DNA of 64,000 bases from Seiridium cupressi (GCA_036674765.1 JARVKI010000045.1:248001-312000), one strand, 5' to 3'; positions 22,005 to 35,335 are shown, counted from the stretch's first letter. Notes: generated by a model not told the origin, from the sequence alone. Numbers and translations: made by a program.

Positions 22005-23623
22005 CTATCGGCCAGCGAACCGCTTCTCAACTAGGCGCATGGGAACATAGAGCACGGCAGTGACAACAATCGCGAATTCAAATCCCAGGTCACCAGCGCT
22101 CTCTGCGATTGGACCGGTCCACCAAACTTGACCCATGCTAGGGATCACTAACGCGAAACTCAGAACACTCGCCGTGATGGCTGCAATCCCCCATGGCAGA
22201 AGCTTTGCCGAGTTCCAGGCAGCTTGGTCATATGAGCTATACTGACCACGTCGGATAACAAGATGCTCCATGATTAGGACCCCCACGAATGCCGCACTCC
22301 AATAACCAATCAAGGAGATGAAGTTTTCCAAGCTGGAGAAGAAATCCGCGGCTGCCTTGACGCTGACTGGGATGACAATGGCAGTAATGATGATGGAGAA
22401 TACGTAACGGGGGACAACCACAAGCTGAGGGATCAACATCTGGAAGTTGAGCGTGATCGAATACATAGTTGCCGCAATATTGCCGAGCATAGTAAAAGAG
22501 AGAATAACGACGACGAACTTGCCGAACCCACCGGCAGGTGCAAGCATTGCTGCTAACACGCCGCCAACGGAAGTTGTGTCATATCCTTCTGTCCATTCGG
22601 GAATGTTGCCGATAGCGCCGCCGATGGCCGCGCCTAGTGTCAAAAGAGGCACAGAGGGGATGATGATACCTGCATAGGCATAGAGGAAAAGTCGAGCACT
22701 GTACTCATTGTCAGTTGGCCTAATCATGAAAGGGGGAGATCGAACGTACGAAGAGAACTTTGGGTTCAAATAAGTAGTGAAGTCGGATGAGAGACATGCG
22801 TAGGGGATCATGTACGAGGCTACGATCATGCCAAACGATAGCACGGCTGCAGGTGTCGCAGGCTCCGTGTCAACTTGTTGTTTGAGCTTAGAGCCACCGC
22901 AACCAGTCGTGATAACGATAGCAATAAGAGCCGGAATCCACGCATAGCGTTCATAGCCGTGAAGGACTCTGTATCCGCAGAATGAAATACCCAGAGCGAG
23001 AAGTCCGACAATGACAATGCCAACTGCAGCACTGAGTGTGCCTCCCGCAACCGCCGACAAACACTGTCCGCCGACAACGCAGATGACGACGCAGAACCCG
23101 GTCAGAGTGGCCAGGTTGAGTATGACTGGTATGGACACTAGATATCTGCCAAAGCTATAGCGTGCCTGGATCATTTGTCGCAAGCCGGTATTGGGGCCGA
23201 GGATGCCGAGATAGGCAGGGAAAGCAGCTGTCAACAAGCTAAAGAACAAGATGACCAGCGCACAGTCTCGTACACTTAGAAGGTAGGTGGTCGTACCCAA
23301 CATACCAAATGTGATGCTATAGATGTCAGGGCGGAGGAATGGCCAAGTCAACGCAGTATGACTTACGGTAGTAAATTGATGTTCATGCAAAACCAGATCG
23401 AGAAATAGCTGCTGTAGTTTGTCGATGTCCGCTCCTCAAGAGGGACCGGCATCACACCTCGAGCTTCGACTGGGCTGACCGATACAATCTTCGCAAAAAG
23501 ACCTCGAACACCTGCACCTCTGGTAGAGCCAGCCTCGACTTCTACATCCTGAGTTTGATCGTTCACCTTCTCCATGTTTGCTGGCTTGGAACCGTCTGCT
23601 TCATTCCACTGTGCTCCCGTCAT
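22005..23623 (-). CDS. NCS1 nucleobase/cytosine-purine permease (505 aa)
   Basis: Exons on the complement are 23367-23623, 22750-23316 and 22005-22698, giving 505 residues. The 50-bp first intron is required. The second (51 bp, GTACGT...CAG with AACTGAC branch) keeps the frame open and has no stop, so it is easily missed. Removing it joins LNPKFSS to ARLFLYAYAG as in relatives. The hydrophilic N-terminus precedes about 12 membrane spans. Family blocks include FGMLGTTTYLLS, ILGPNTGLRQMIQARYSFG and SSDFTTYLNP. It belongs to the Fcy2/FcyB-like branch of NCS1, which imports cytosine and purines by proton symport across the plasma membrane. It faces the isochorismatase-type hydrolase tail to tail. 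Confidence 0.88.
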
Positions 23624-24930
23624 CTTGGTACCAGATATGATATGTTCGTACGAGATCGTAGGCCGTGGTTCCCAAAGAACGACACAGGACCTCGATGCTA
23701 ATATAAAGCTCCAGACTTGGGTTATGGTTTCCGCTGCGACCCCACAATGGAGAAGATGGTGCCTGCCGGATGGTTGTTGTTATCTTCCAGAGCCAGGGTT
23801 TTGGGGGACTGCTCAAGATAACGCTAGCACACTGCAGTGGAGATCAAATCTATAACTTTGTTGGAGGAAAGAGAATGGAACTAATAATTTACTGAAAGGG
23901 GACATGTAAAGTTATGGAAGAGGAGTATAGGAAAAGAATCGAAGTTGAGAAAGTGCCGCAACGAGGCGAGAAGCAGAGAGAAACATCAGCCATACTGCGA
24001 CCGTACAGTCAGAATTTTCGCCATGATAGGCGTAGGGAATCTTTAGCGCGTGTATCATGACCCTCTTCGAAATGCGACGGTAGCGGCTTATCCTAGGTAC
24101 CTAGGTATCTTTGCATCATTGCCGCGGGAAGGTTCATGTCAAGACTGGTGCTAAAACTAGTCTAACCTTTGTGGGCATAGATTTCCAAAATGCCCAGAGT
24201 TTGTATTTTGATGCAAATGGCTCTGGTTGCGCGCAATGAATCTCAGCCTTTTGAGGTCGTATAACCTTGCAATAGCCACATGGCAAGGAATGGTGAGACG
24301 ATTGCGATCAAGGTCTTAGTCATCTCTTGATTGCAAGGATGACATCGCCAGGCAAATGTACGCCATACTTGCATTCACTACCGGCACTCTGGTAGCTGAC
24401 AGGATGTACAGCCTGCCGTGCGCATGGATGCGTAGGCGTGATCGTCTGCAGGGGGGGGGCCGAAGACCTTGTTCCCTTATCTGCAGATGATCCACAGCGC
24501 TGATACCGTGCCGGAGCTGTTCAGTACAATTGCCGGAACACCATCACAACTCTCATGGCAATTGCCACGAGCTTGCACCGGCAACAACGGATCATTGCAT
24601 CTATGTTCCAGGGGTGATATACAGAATATCATGCTGCATCCTTGACTTAAGTTGCTCCATTCCATAAGTCTCGAGTGTCAAGTCGGAAGTAAAGGCAGAA
24701 GAGCGCCATCGGTTTTCAGAGGCGCCTGCGCCAAAACCCCTGTCCATCGGACGTCCACCAATATTGGTCGGGGACCCTCCCGCCCCTGTACCCCAAAATT
24801 TCAGTCTCCGGAAGCCGGAGCCGCAATACCAGACATAAAAAACAGTAGTTGGCTAGATTACTAGTTCACGATGTCTTCAAGTGGTTAATTGTAAGGTTAA
24901 TCTGGCAATTGGCCAGGTTTGTTTGCGACA
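23624..24930. other. Divergent promoter of NCS1 permease and DHA1 transporter
   Basis: 1.3 kb of unique non-coding sequence between two transporter start codons. It contains a G9 run at about 24451-24459. I see no gene or repeat. Confidence 0.5.
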
Positions 24931-26771
24931 ATGGCCAGCATGCAGGATACGAAGGAAGTTGATAAAGAGCTGCCCAGTGTAACGGCGCACGGAATGATGA
25001 GTCCAGAGAGCTCTGAGCGATTGACACCGCCAGAACCATACAGCGTCTACTCGAGGAATGAGAAGTGGTTCATTGTTGGAATAGTCGCGGTGGCAGGCTT
25101 TCACAGGCACGTTTCTGTTTCTCAGGGGCGGGACGACCGCTACACTGGCAGCTAACCTATCTTAGCCCCCTACCAGCCAATATCTACTTCCCAGCGATAC
25201 CAATGATGTCCAACGCCTTCTCGACATCCGAAGAAGTCATCAACCAGACAGTGACAGCTTATTTGGTGATGCAGGGTGCATGTAAGGAAAACTTTTCCTC
25301 GGCATCCGATTTTAATCATTGGGGCAAACTGTGCTTGGGTTGCAAACAGCTGACCACTCCGTTTAGCTCCCATGTTATGGGGGCCACTCTCAGATCGTTT
25401 TGGACGGAGACCGATTTTCTTGGGCTGCTTGATTGTGTTGATTGGATCATGCATTGGACTGGCTCTTTGCCCAACGAACGCATTTTGGTTGCTCATCGTC
25501 CTCCGCCTACTGCAGGCCGGTGGATGTGCGAGCATGATAGCGTTAGGTACGGACGCATGTGAGGGGACAATGTGATGATACAATTTACTGATGGTCAGTA
25601 GGAGCTGGAGTGACTGGTGATATCGCAACCCCCGAAGAGCGTGGAGGATACTTCGGGCTGTTCAACTTGGGACCAATGCTTGCACCTTGCATCGGACCTG
25701 CGATAGGGGGTGCACTGGCCGAGAACCTTGGATGGAGATCAATTTTCTGGGCACTAGTAATCATGGCAGGCTCCTGTCTCGCAATGGTATACATGTAAGT
25801 CTATTATTTCTATCAACTGCGCGACATGACAGACGTTGGTTCTGACTAAGGTATGCAAGCTTCCTTCCCGAGACGTTACGCCGACTCGTGGGAAACGGTA
25901 GCATCCCGCTGAGCGGAATCCATCGACCTCTGATCACTATAGTGGGACGCAACAAGCAATCTGCAAATTCTCAAGCCCCTCGCGTAAGGAAAGTGTCGAT
26001 AAATCCGTTCATCCTTTTTACGTACCCAGATGTTGTCATCGCCTTGATATTTACAGGCGTCATATACTCTGTCAACTACAGCATTATGGCGACAATCTCT
26101 TCTTCTTTTGCAAATGTATACCCCTGGCTATCGGAAACATTGCTGGGGATCTGCTACCTTCCGACCGGTCTTGGAATGATTGTGGGCACTCAAGTGACAG
26201 GAAGATTATTAGACTGGGAGTACGCCAAGATCAAGAAGATCCACGTCGATGGTCCTTTCCCCAAAGAATACGCCCGCTTGAGAACCATGCCATTTCATTT
26301 GATCATCTTTGTGGCAACAGTCATTGGGTGGGGCCTGGCTCTGGGTAAAGCAGCGCATGTTGCTGTGCCTCTTGTTCTCTCCGTCATTCGTAGGTATACA
26401 AATCAACTGTGTAAAGATTTCGAGCTGACAATCTATAGTTGGCTGGTGCGGGATGGCTATACTCAACACCACCATGACGCTCATGATTGATATCTTACAA
26501 TCTCGCAGCTCAGGTGCTACGGCATGCGTAAGTATTGCCTTCCTACCAAGCCCGTAGCCTACAGCTTACAGTAACACAGACGAATCTTGTGAGATGCTCG
26601 CTTGGTGCGATTGTGGTAGCTACGACAGATCGTATGATCAACAGCTTAGGATATATCTGGACTTATGTACTGCTGGCGGGGATCTGTGCCTGCATGTTGC
26701 CAGTCATGTATATTCAGATGAGAGTTGGACCCAAGTGGAGGCTTGAAAGAGATGAACTTGAAATGCAATAA
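24931..26771 (+). CDS. MFS drug:H+ antiporter, DHA1 family (494 aa)
   Basis: Seven exons were assembled (24931-25106, 25166-25281, 25367-25546, 25602-25794, 25851-26389, 26439-26527, 26580-26771), giving 494 residues. Marks of DHA1 multidrug transporters are SPLPANIYFPAIP in helix 1, PMLWGPLSDRFGRRP (motif A), LLQAGGCASMIALGAG(V)TGDIA, GYFGLFNLGPMLAPCIGPAIGG (motif C) and FLPETLRRLVGNGS. About 12 spans are visible, fitting export of toxic compounds at the plasma membrane. The first intron only works as a GC-AG intron (AG|GCACGT...CTTAG): this alone restores helix 1. The start is the ATG in GCGACAATGGCC. It is the last intact gene before the retrotransposon. Confidence 0.85.
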
Positions 26772-27092
26772 ATGGTAATGTGCCGCACTTTTACGATGAT
26801 TTTATGAAAGTCTAGAAAGGATTGTGCTTCCGATATGCTGTAAGATGAGCAAGCTGATAAGCGTTCGTTAAGGCGTTGCCTTAACCCGGTTAGGTAATGT
26901 TGCCTAGAGTGCTAATACTGGTTGTCTGTTTAGAGTGTGCCTAGTAACGGGAAAAGCTTGTATGTATGTCACGGTCTGGAGCTGGATTAATCCAGCCACG
27001 ATACCAGCCACGTCACGTGTGTGGCTTAGCTAGAGCACCCTCACCTATTTAGATAGATCCTCAAGCTGGAGCCACAGTTCACTCCTGTTCTC
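26772..27092. other. Intergenic, left flank of the retrotransposon
   Basis: 321 bp of normal base composition between the transporter stop and the proposed left LTR. A possible alternative LTR start TGTCACGG lies at about 26967, followed by a promoter-like TATTTAGATAG, so the element could begin up to 125 bp further left. Confidence 0.4.
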
Positions 27093-27568
27093 TGTTACGA
27101 ATATAGGTTGAAAGAGAACCGGAACGGAATAAACCCTACTCCGCGAGCACGGACTAAGATAAGGAAGAACGGACGCGCAGGAAGCAAACATTCCAGACAC
27201 TAGTACGGTGGAGATAAGGCAAACGATAGGAATTAATTAGAGCTAACGATTAGAAGTGATTAGTGAGACTTACTAATTAATACTAACCATAATTAGTTCC
27301 GCTTATTAAATAAATATAAGTAAATATAATTAATAAAAGAATAAATAAATATATATATAATAGATATTTTTATATAGATAATTATTATTTTAATAATTAA
27401 TTTAAGTATTTATTTACTTATAAATAAGGCTTATTAAGTTTTAACGATTATATTTTTATTTTTTAAAATTTAATATTTTTATTTTATATTATATACCTTA
27501 TTAATATAAACCTAATATTAATATATTATCCTAAAGTTTATTTTAACGATAATATATTCGTTATATTT
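27093..27568 (+). repeat. Left LTR of the gypsy element (3' end missing or diverged)
   Basis: This aligns base for base with 33967-34442. Its outer 150 bp are almost free of RIP changes, while the inner half is heavily mutated. The last 75 bp present in the right LTR are not recognisable after 27568, so the end and the primer-binding site cannot be placed. Confidence 0.7.
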
Positions 27569-30500
27569 TAATTATTTTTATTTAAATACGTATTCCGGTT
27601 TAGGAATTACTAAATAATATTTTATAAGCGATAATAGCACTTTAAACTCTTAACGGAAATAACGTTAAAAATCCAACTAGCGGACTTAACGCCTTACGCA
27701 TAATATATTAAATATAATAATAGCAGTAAGAATTAATAATATAACTAGCTAACTTTTAATAGGCTTACGATAACGTTTATAGCGATAATTAACAGTTTAT
27801 CGAGTAAATCGCGGCTATCCTTATTATAATACTTATTATTTATAAAACTAATTATAAAATGTTAGCACCGTAATTTTATAATAATAAAAACGGTAACGTT
27901 TAAGGATTCCTTACCCAGGTAAAAGTATATTTACGCTTTTATAAAGATAGTATTAATAATAATTCTAATAAAATATTATATATTACCGGATTCTTAAAAG
28001 ATAACGCTTTTAAATGGTTTAAACTAATTATAAAAGATTACTTTAATAATAATAAAAATAATAAAGACGAAAAGATTAAAAAAGTTTTTATTAATTATAA
28101 TAAGTTTAAACAACGCTTTAAAACTACTTTTAATAACTTAAATAAAGTCCGTATAATAAAAAGGAAGCTTATATAATTTAAATAAAAGAATTTTATAACT
28201 AAATATATATTAAAATTTAAGCAGATCGCCTTTAAAACCGAATAAAGCGATAACGATGCCTTTATAACGCTTTTTTATATAAGGCTTAAAGAAGGTATTA
28301 AAAACGAAGTTATTAAGGAAAATCGATTAAAAAACCTTAATACTTATATTAAAAAAATTATTAAAATTAATAACCGTTTATATAAAAGATAACTTAAAAA
28401 GCGAGGATAATTAAAAGGATTACGGACTAATGCGTAGATACGGTTTTAAATTAATATTAGCCGGTTATAATAAAATAATTAATATTGCTTAAAGAATGAA
28501 TAATGCGGGAAAATATCTTACGGAAGATATAATAAACTTATAAACTTTAACGTTATAAAGCGAAAAAACGGTAAATACGATAAAAAATCGGTAATATATT
28601 ATAATTATAAAAAAATAAGATATTTTGCTAATAAATACTATTTACCTAAAAAAAAATAACCTTTTAAATTAATTTTAAAAGGACGATAAATTAATTTTAT
28701 TATAAAAAAATTAGCTAAATATAATAGCTTATTTTAGATAATATATTACGATAATTAATATAAGATATATAAGTTAAATAAGGACGGAGTAAGATAATAC
28801 CTTATAATACCGGCTATTAGGATTATTATAGTAATAAGAAGGAGCCTTGTAAAACGACGAATTAATGCTTATAAACACTTTACGTATTTTAACGAAAGCG
28901 GGGATAAATCCGATTAAAACCAGGTTATTATCCGTTATATAGGATAATAATAAAAAGAAAAAGAAAACCTAAATCGAGCCGCCGTGCTAAAATTACGATT
29001 AATTAAGGAAAGAACTAATGGAATTCCTATTATAATACGATAATCCGCTAGGTATTAAAATGACTTTTAAATAATAATTATCCTTAAAAGGTTATTTTAT
29101 AACGCTTTAAAACTTAAAAACGTTTTAATAAAGGCTGTTATAAAGGATAAATTTAAAGACGCTTATACCTTTTATATAATATTTAAGGATAATACCTAAT
29201 TAAAAACGGGATATTTAAATTATATAAACCTATTATAAATTGGTTATATTAACCGGTTATATAACTAATATTTTAGGAAAAAATTAAAATATAGATTTTT
29301 TTTTAAAAAACTAGAATTAAACCTTATTAGGATATTATAAAACGGAAGGTAAGTAAGAGACGTTATTATTATTTATAAAGACCTTCGAGGATACGTAATA
29401 ATTATTAGCGATTTATAAAAAATACGCGAATACGCTTTAAGGTTGCGAACGTAGGATTAATATAAAATCAACGAATACCTAATTTACGCTAGCGAAAAGA
29501 GCTTAGCTTAAAAATAAATTAAGGAATATAATAAAATAGGACGACTTTTAATTAAATTAAAATCCCCTTTACTTAATATTATTATAAGCCAGTGGAAAAA
29601 AGAAGACGACCCCGAAAAATTAATCGAGGAAGTATTTAAAGAATAATATAACGAAAAAATCGGATTATAAATTTATAAAATTATAAATCGTATTTAAACA
29701 TAGCGACGAAATAAAGAATTAACGCCCTTTACGCGAATAATATTATAAATCTTTATAAAATTAAAAATAAAGTAAGAAATTAACGAATAAAAATATAATA
29801 AACCTTTAATATATTAAAGCCGGGAAGATTTATACGAAAATTACGCTTTTATTTATTAAGAAGTTAAAAATAAGAGAAAGCGACGACGATATAACCGACG
29901 TAATAGGCGTTTAAGAAACGATTAAAACCGTATATAATAGGATAGTAACGGTTAAATATTAAGTCTTTATACGCCACAAAAACGAGCGTATATAACCACT
30001 TTATAATTAAAGTACGGATTATAAATCAGGATATTAAGGCCTTAATTAATATAAAAGCCTAAAGAAATTTTATCTCGTTATAAATTATTAATAAGTTTTA
30101 AGTATTATAAAAACGGAAAAAGACGCCTTATTAATTTAAAATTATAAATAAAAAATTAATAACGTATAATAATAAAATCGTTAATATAAAAACTACGTAT
30201 ATTTAAATTTATATTTAAAATTATAATAAAAAACTTACGTGCGATATTATAAAGATTATAAATTACGATTTAGTTTTAAGGATACTTTAGTTATAAGCGA
30301 GTAATCTTCGAGTAAATTAAAATATAAGCTAGTTTTAATAAAATATATTAAAAAAAGATTTAGCTTTTAAATAATATTTAATAAAAGGACTTTTAAATAA
30401 GTTTAAAATATTTAAATTTTATATTATAATTAAAGATATTAAACCGAAATTTATATATAAAATATTTAAAAAATATAAAGAATTTAGCGACTTATTTAAT

Positions 30501-33500
30501 GGAAAATTAAATATAAAATTATTAATATATATAAAATTTAATTATAAAATATTTTTAAAAAAGGGTATAAAATTATATTTTATACTTATTTACCCGGTAT
30601 AGTTATAATATAAAAAAATATTTAAAAAATATTTTAACGAGATATTATCGAAGGGATAGATTAAAGAATCCATTTTACCCGTAGGATATTTAATACTCTT
30701 TATATTAAAGAAAAGCAGGGATAAAAAGCTTAATTAAAGGCCTTATATCGATTACCGGAAATTTAACGAAATTACGATTAAAAACAAATACCCCTTACTA
30801 TTAATTAAAAACCTGCGAGATAAATTATATAGTGTTAACTAGTTTACAGCTTTAAATTTACTTAACGCATATAAATTAATTAAGATTAAAAAAGGTAATA
30901 AATAAAAAATAACATTTCGTAATAAATATAAATATTTTAAGTATTTAATTATACCTTTTAAATTTATTAACGTATTTGCGAATTTTTAAAATATAATTAA
31001 TATAATATTATAAGATTTTTTAGATAAATTTATAATAATTTATTTTAATAATATATTTATATTTTCGAATATAATTAAAAAATATAAATAATACGTTATA
31101 ATAATATTTAAAAAATTATAAAAAGTAAACCTTTTAATAAACTTAAAAAAGAGTAAATTTTATTAATAAAAAGTCACTTTTATAAGATATATAATATCTT
31201 TAAAAAAAGTCCGAATAAAGAATTTTAAAATAATAATAATTAAAAAATAATTAACGCTTTAAAACGTTACGGATATATAATCCTTTTTAAGGTTAATAAA
31301 TTATTATAAAATGTTTATCCCTAGCTTCGCAAAAATAGGAAGCCCTTTAATAAACCTGATTAAAAAAGACCTATTATTTTAATAAATTTATACCGAATAA
31401 TAAGCGTTTAAAAAATTTAAAAAAAGGATAATAAAAGAACCTGTTATAGCGATAACTAACCTTGATAAAGAATTCGAGGTTAAAATTAACGCGTTAGATT
31501 ACGCGATTAGCGGCTAATTTAGCTAGCAAAAAAACGACGGGAAATCGCACTTAATCGCTTATTACTTTAAGAAACTTAACGGGCCGGAGCTTAATTACTA
31601 AATCTACGATAAGGAATTAATAATAATTATTAAGGCATTTAAAGAATAAAAATATTACCTTAATAAAATAATATATTAAATTAAAGTTTATACCGATTAT
31701 AAAAACTTAATATCGTTTATTAATAATAAGGAACTTAATAAACGATAAATACGATAATTAGAGTTTTTAATAGATTTTAACTTTATTATTATTTATTAAA
31801 AGGGATTAAAAAACGGAAGAATTAACGCGTTAAGTTATAAATTAAATTACTTTTAAAAAGCGCTTAAAAATATATATATTATCCTTACGATTAACGAAGA
31901 AAGAAACTTTATATCGATTATAAACTTATATATTATTAATTATATAATTATATAAGAAATATAAATCGAGAAAATTAATAATAAATATTAAAAAACGGAG
32001 GTTTTAATATATTAAAGGAAAATATACCTTTTTAAAGAATTTTAAGGAGAACTTATTAAAAAGTATTATAAATTACTATTTAACGGATATATAAGAATCT
32101 TTAAAATTATTAAAAGGATTTAATAGTAATTTAATTGCGAAAACTTAAAATAACGTATTTTTAAAATTATTAAAAATTGCGACCTTTATAATAAAGCTAA
32201 AATATCCTAATATAAATTATATAAAAAGTTATAATTAATAGTATTACCCGATAAAGCTTAAAAATTAGTCGTTATAAATTTTATTATTAAACTATTATTA
32301 TTAAAAGAATTAATAACGAACGTAAAATATAATAATATCTTTATTATTACGGAACGATTTATAAAATACGGATATTTTATCTTATATAAAAAAATAAGCG
32401 ACGTTACGGAATTCGTTTATATTATTTTTAAAATTATAATTAGCTAATACAGGCTATTAAACGAATTTATCTCTAATAAAAATAAACTTTTTACGTTAAA
32501 ATTCTAATAATCCTTTATATTATAATTAAGGATTAAATATAAACTATTTATAATATTTTATTTATAAATAAACGGATAAATAAAATAAATAAATTAAATA
32601 TTTAAATAATATTTATAATATTACGTTAATTATAAATAAAATAATTAAATATAATTATTATTAATTACGTAATTTGCTTATAATAACGCGATTAACGAGC
32701 TTATTAAAATGTTATTATTTTATGCTAATTTCGGATATAACCCTAATATTATTAAAAAACCACTCCACGGCGAATAAGCGCTTAAAGCCATCGAATACGT
32801 TAATAAACTCTAAATATTATAATAATCCTTATAATAAAAACTTTTATTCTTTTAATAACAAATAAAATAATATTATAATAAAAAAAGGATTAAAAGATTA
32901 ACTTTTACGAAAAAAAATAAAGTTTATTTATTACGTAAGAATATTAAAATAAAGCGATTTAGCGATAAATTTAATTTTAAGAAATTTAAACCATTTAAAA
33001 TCGATAAAATTATTTTAAAAATTAACTTTAAATTATCGTTACTTAAAATAATGCGAAATTACCTTATTATATACGTATTTTTATTTAAATTAGTATTTAA
33101 AAACGCTAAGGTTAATATAACGTTAAAAACAAAAATTAATTAATAAAAATATAAAATAAAAAAGATATTAAAATATTATAAAAAAGGTAAAAGCCTTTAA
33201 TATCTAATTAAATAAAAAGATTACTTATTTAAAAAGAATATTTAAGAATTTAAAAAGTATATTAAAGGTTATACCACTTTTAAATAATACTTTTAAAATC
33301 TAAAAAGCCGTTTAAAAGGTTAAAAAATAAGCTTATAACGCTTTAATTTATAATACCGATAGCTCCGTGCGATTGCGCGATGATCGCAGCTTTTGACTTT
33401 ATACGTTCTTGCTCCTTAAGCTTATTTAGGGATCGAAGACCTTAACGGACCAGTTCGGCGCCTTTTATCCGAGCAAGTTTACGCTATTTTCGCAAACGAA

Positions 33501-33966
33501 CTAGCCTTAAAATAGCTTTATTCGTTTATTATTAAAAAGCTAAAAGGTGGCCTTTAACGGCCTATTTTTCCCGTATTAACCGACGGTATTCTCCCGTAAT
33601 ACGCTTAAAAAAAAAGACCGGGACCTTATTATTATTATAAAAATAATTAATACGAATATACTTTTTATATTTCGCCGAACTTTTTATTATTATATATTTT
33701 TAATCGCGACGAAAATAACGAGTATAAAGTATAATTTTAAAACTAAATTCGTTAAAAGAATTTATAAAAAGATAACGATAAACGGTGGAATAAAGCGATA
33801 AAGAATTTTTTTTTTTTTTAGTTTTTTAAATATAACCTAATATAATAAATATATATTATAAAAATATAAAAAGAAAGGAAATATATTAAATTAAAGAAAC
33901 GGATAACGACGATTTATTTATAAGACTTTAGGCTTAAAGGGTTAAATTAAAAGAGAAGAGACTTAA

Positions 33967-34517
33967 TATTACGAATATGGGTTAAAAAAGAACCGGAACG
34001 GAATAAATCTTATTTCGCGAGTATAAACTAAAATAAAAAAAAACGGACACGTAAAAAGTAAATATTCCAGATATTAATACGGTGGAAATAAGGTAAATAA
34101 TAGGAATTAATTAAAGTTAACGATTAAAAGTAATTAATAAGACTTATTAATTAATATTAACTATAATTAGTTCTGTTTATTAAATAAATATAAGTAAATA
34201 AGATTAATAAAGGAATAAATAAATATATATATAATAGATATTTTTTATATAAATAGTTATTATTTTAATAATTAATTTAAGCATTTATTTATTTATAAAT
34301 AAGGCTTATTAAGCCTTAACGATTATATTCTTATTTTTTAAAATTTAGTATTCCTATTTTATATTATATACCTTATTAATATAAACCTAATATTAGTGTA
34401 TTATCCTAAGGTTTATCCTAACGATAGTATATTCGTTATATTCTCTAGCTTATAGTTTTTTCATTAATATACCTATATTATAAGGCCAGCCTGCTAAGCC
34501 TCCCCTGGCCCGTAACA
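33967..34517 (+). repeat. Right LTR of the gypsy element (551 bp)
   Basis: It starts TATTACG, the RIP-altered form of TGTTACG, and ends CGTAACA. The inner part is strongly mutated, but the outer 130 bp (CCAGCCTGCTAAGCC and CCCCTGGCCC) remain GC-rich. This mirrors the left LTR, with light mutation at the outer edge. Confidence 0.72.
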
Positions 34518-34929
34518 ATATATTTTAGTTGTTAACTAATTATAAGGAAAGGCTTAATAATCATTAACTCTTAGATTTTTTTTGGTAAGATTTACCGAAT
34601 AAATTAAGTAATATATACGTTAATAAAAATAAAAATAACGGAATCTTATATATAATATTATTTTTACACGAGACTTTAAAAAGGGGCTTAAAAGTTACAA
34701 ATATATAACGCATAAATTTTGTTACTTTTCCTTAGATATACTCGATTATATTATTAAATTTGTAATGCAAATGTACTGATCGATAGAATGTCGAGCACGA
34801 GCTCTACCAAAGTGCTCCCGGCGGTATAAGGGTCGACCCGTAGCCATTGTATTTATATCACTCCACTTCGGCACATACGGATATTCTATAAAAATTGGAA
34901 GATACGCTAATAAAGTTTTTTACTCGCTA
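34518..34929. other. AT-rich right flank of the retrotransposon
   Basis: To about 34780 the sequence keeps the same AT-rich look as the element, suggesting RIP spread or a further decayed repeat. From there the composition becomes mixed. No gene is seen. Confidence 0.45.
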
Positions 34930-35292
34930 TCCTTATATGTACGAGTTTAAGTGCCTTAAGACCACATTCACCTCTAGCACGGAGAAGTTCCCCCGCTCGC
35001 TAAGGAGAGTAATAATCAGGTTGAGCTAGCCCTCGGGAATGCTGTTAAAGTCGTCATCCACATGCCCGAACTCAAGTGTTTCCATAAGAATCTCGGAGAT
35101 CCCGGTGTTCTATAGAAGCTATCCTTATTAAGATCCTCAACCTATATATCTGCAGTAGCGGATTAATGTTCCTTCCTTAGCGAGCGAGTTCTATTCCTCT
35201 GACATTAAATGTTTGATAAAATCCGGCGGCTCCGGGTTGCCACTCTTTAGTTCCACGTGAGAGTACACAATATAATCAGGACCGTTAGACAT
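34930..35292 (-). pseudogene. Stop-riddled ORF remnant next to the retrotransposon
   Basis: From an ATG at 35292 one frame reads a plausible protein (MSNGPDYIVYSHVELKSGN, then ETLEFGHVDDDFNSIPEG and RGNFSVLEVNVVLRHLN) but is broken by about nine TAG/TGA/TAA codons. Several stops sit where a Trp (TGG) would be one G-to-A change away, as RIP would produce. I do not recognise the family. It may be a host gene caught in RIP beside the element or part of another mobile element. Confidence 0.35.
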
Positions 35293-35335
35293 TTTGCCAC
35301 GATGCTTCGCATAACGCTCATTACTATACCTCCGC

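Larger units (their letters stand above)
27093..34517 (+). mobile_element. RIP-destroyed Ty3/gypsy chromodomain retrotransposon (chromovirus)
   Basis: A 7.4-kb block of extreme AT content is bounded by TGTTACG (27093) and its inverse CGTAACA (ending 34517). Direct repeats 27093-27568 and 33967-34442 align end to end at 476 bp each and differ almost only by C/T and G/A. Coding traces are in + orientation: a gag zinc knuckle with Cys read as Tyr (about 28597-28640), reverse transcriptase with the YxDD box read as YFNN (31041-31052), RNase H (about 31550-31670), the integrase zinc-binding region (about 32175-32210) and a C-terminal chromodomain (about 33165-33270). Every frame is full of stops. 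CpG is kept while CpA/TpG is depleted, the pattern of RIP. The element is dead. No target-site duplication matches (TTCTC versus ATATA). Confidence 0.88.

Noticed and set aside
32674..32865. Open frame inside the retrotransposon
   Set aside because: A chance gap between stops in RIP-mutated DNA; it lies in the degenerate integrase region.
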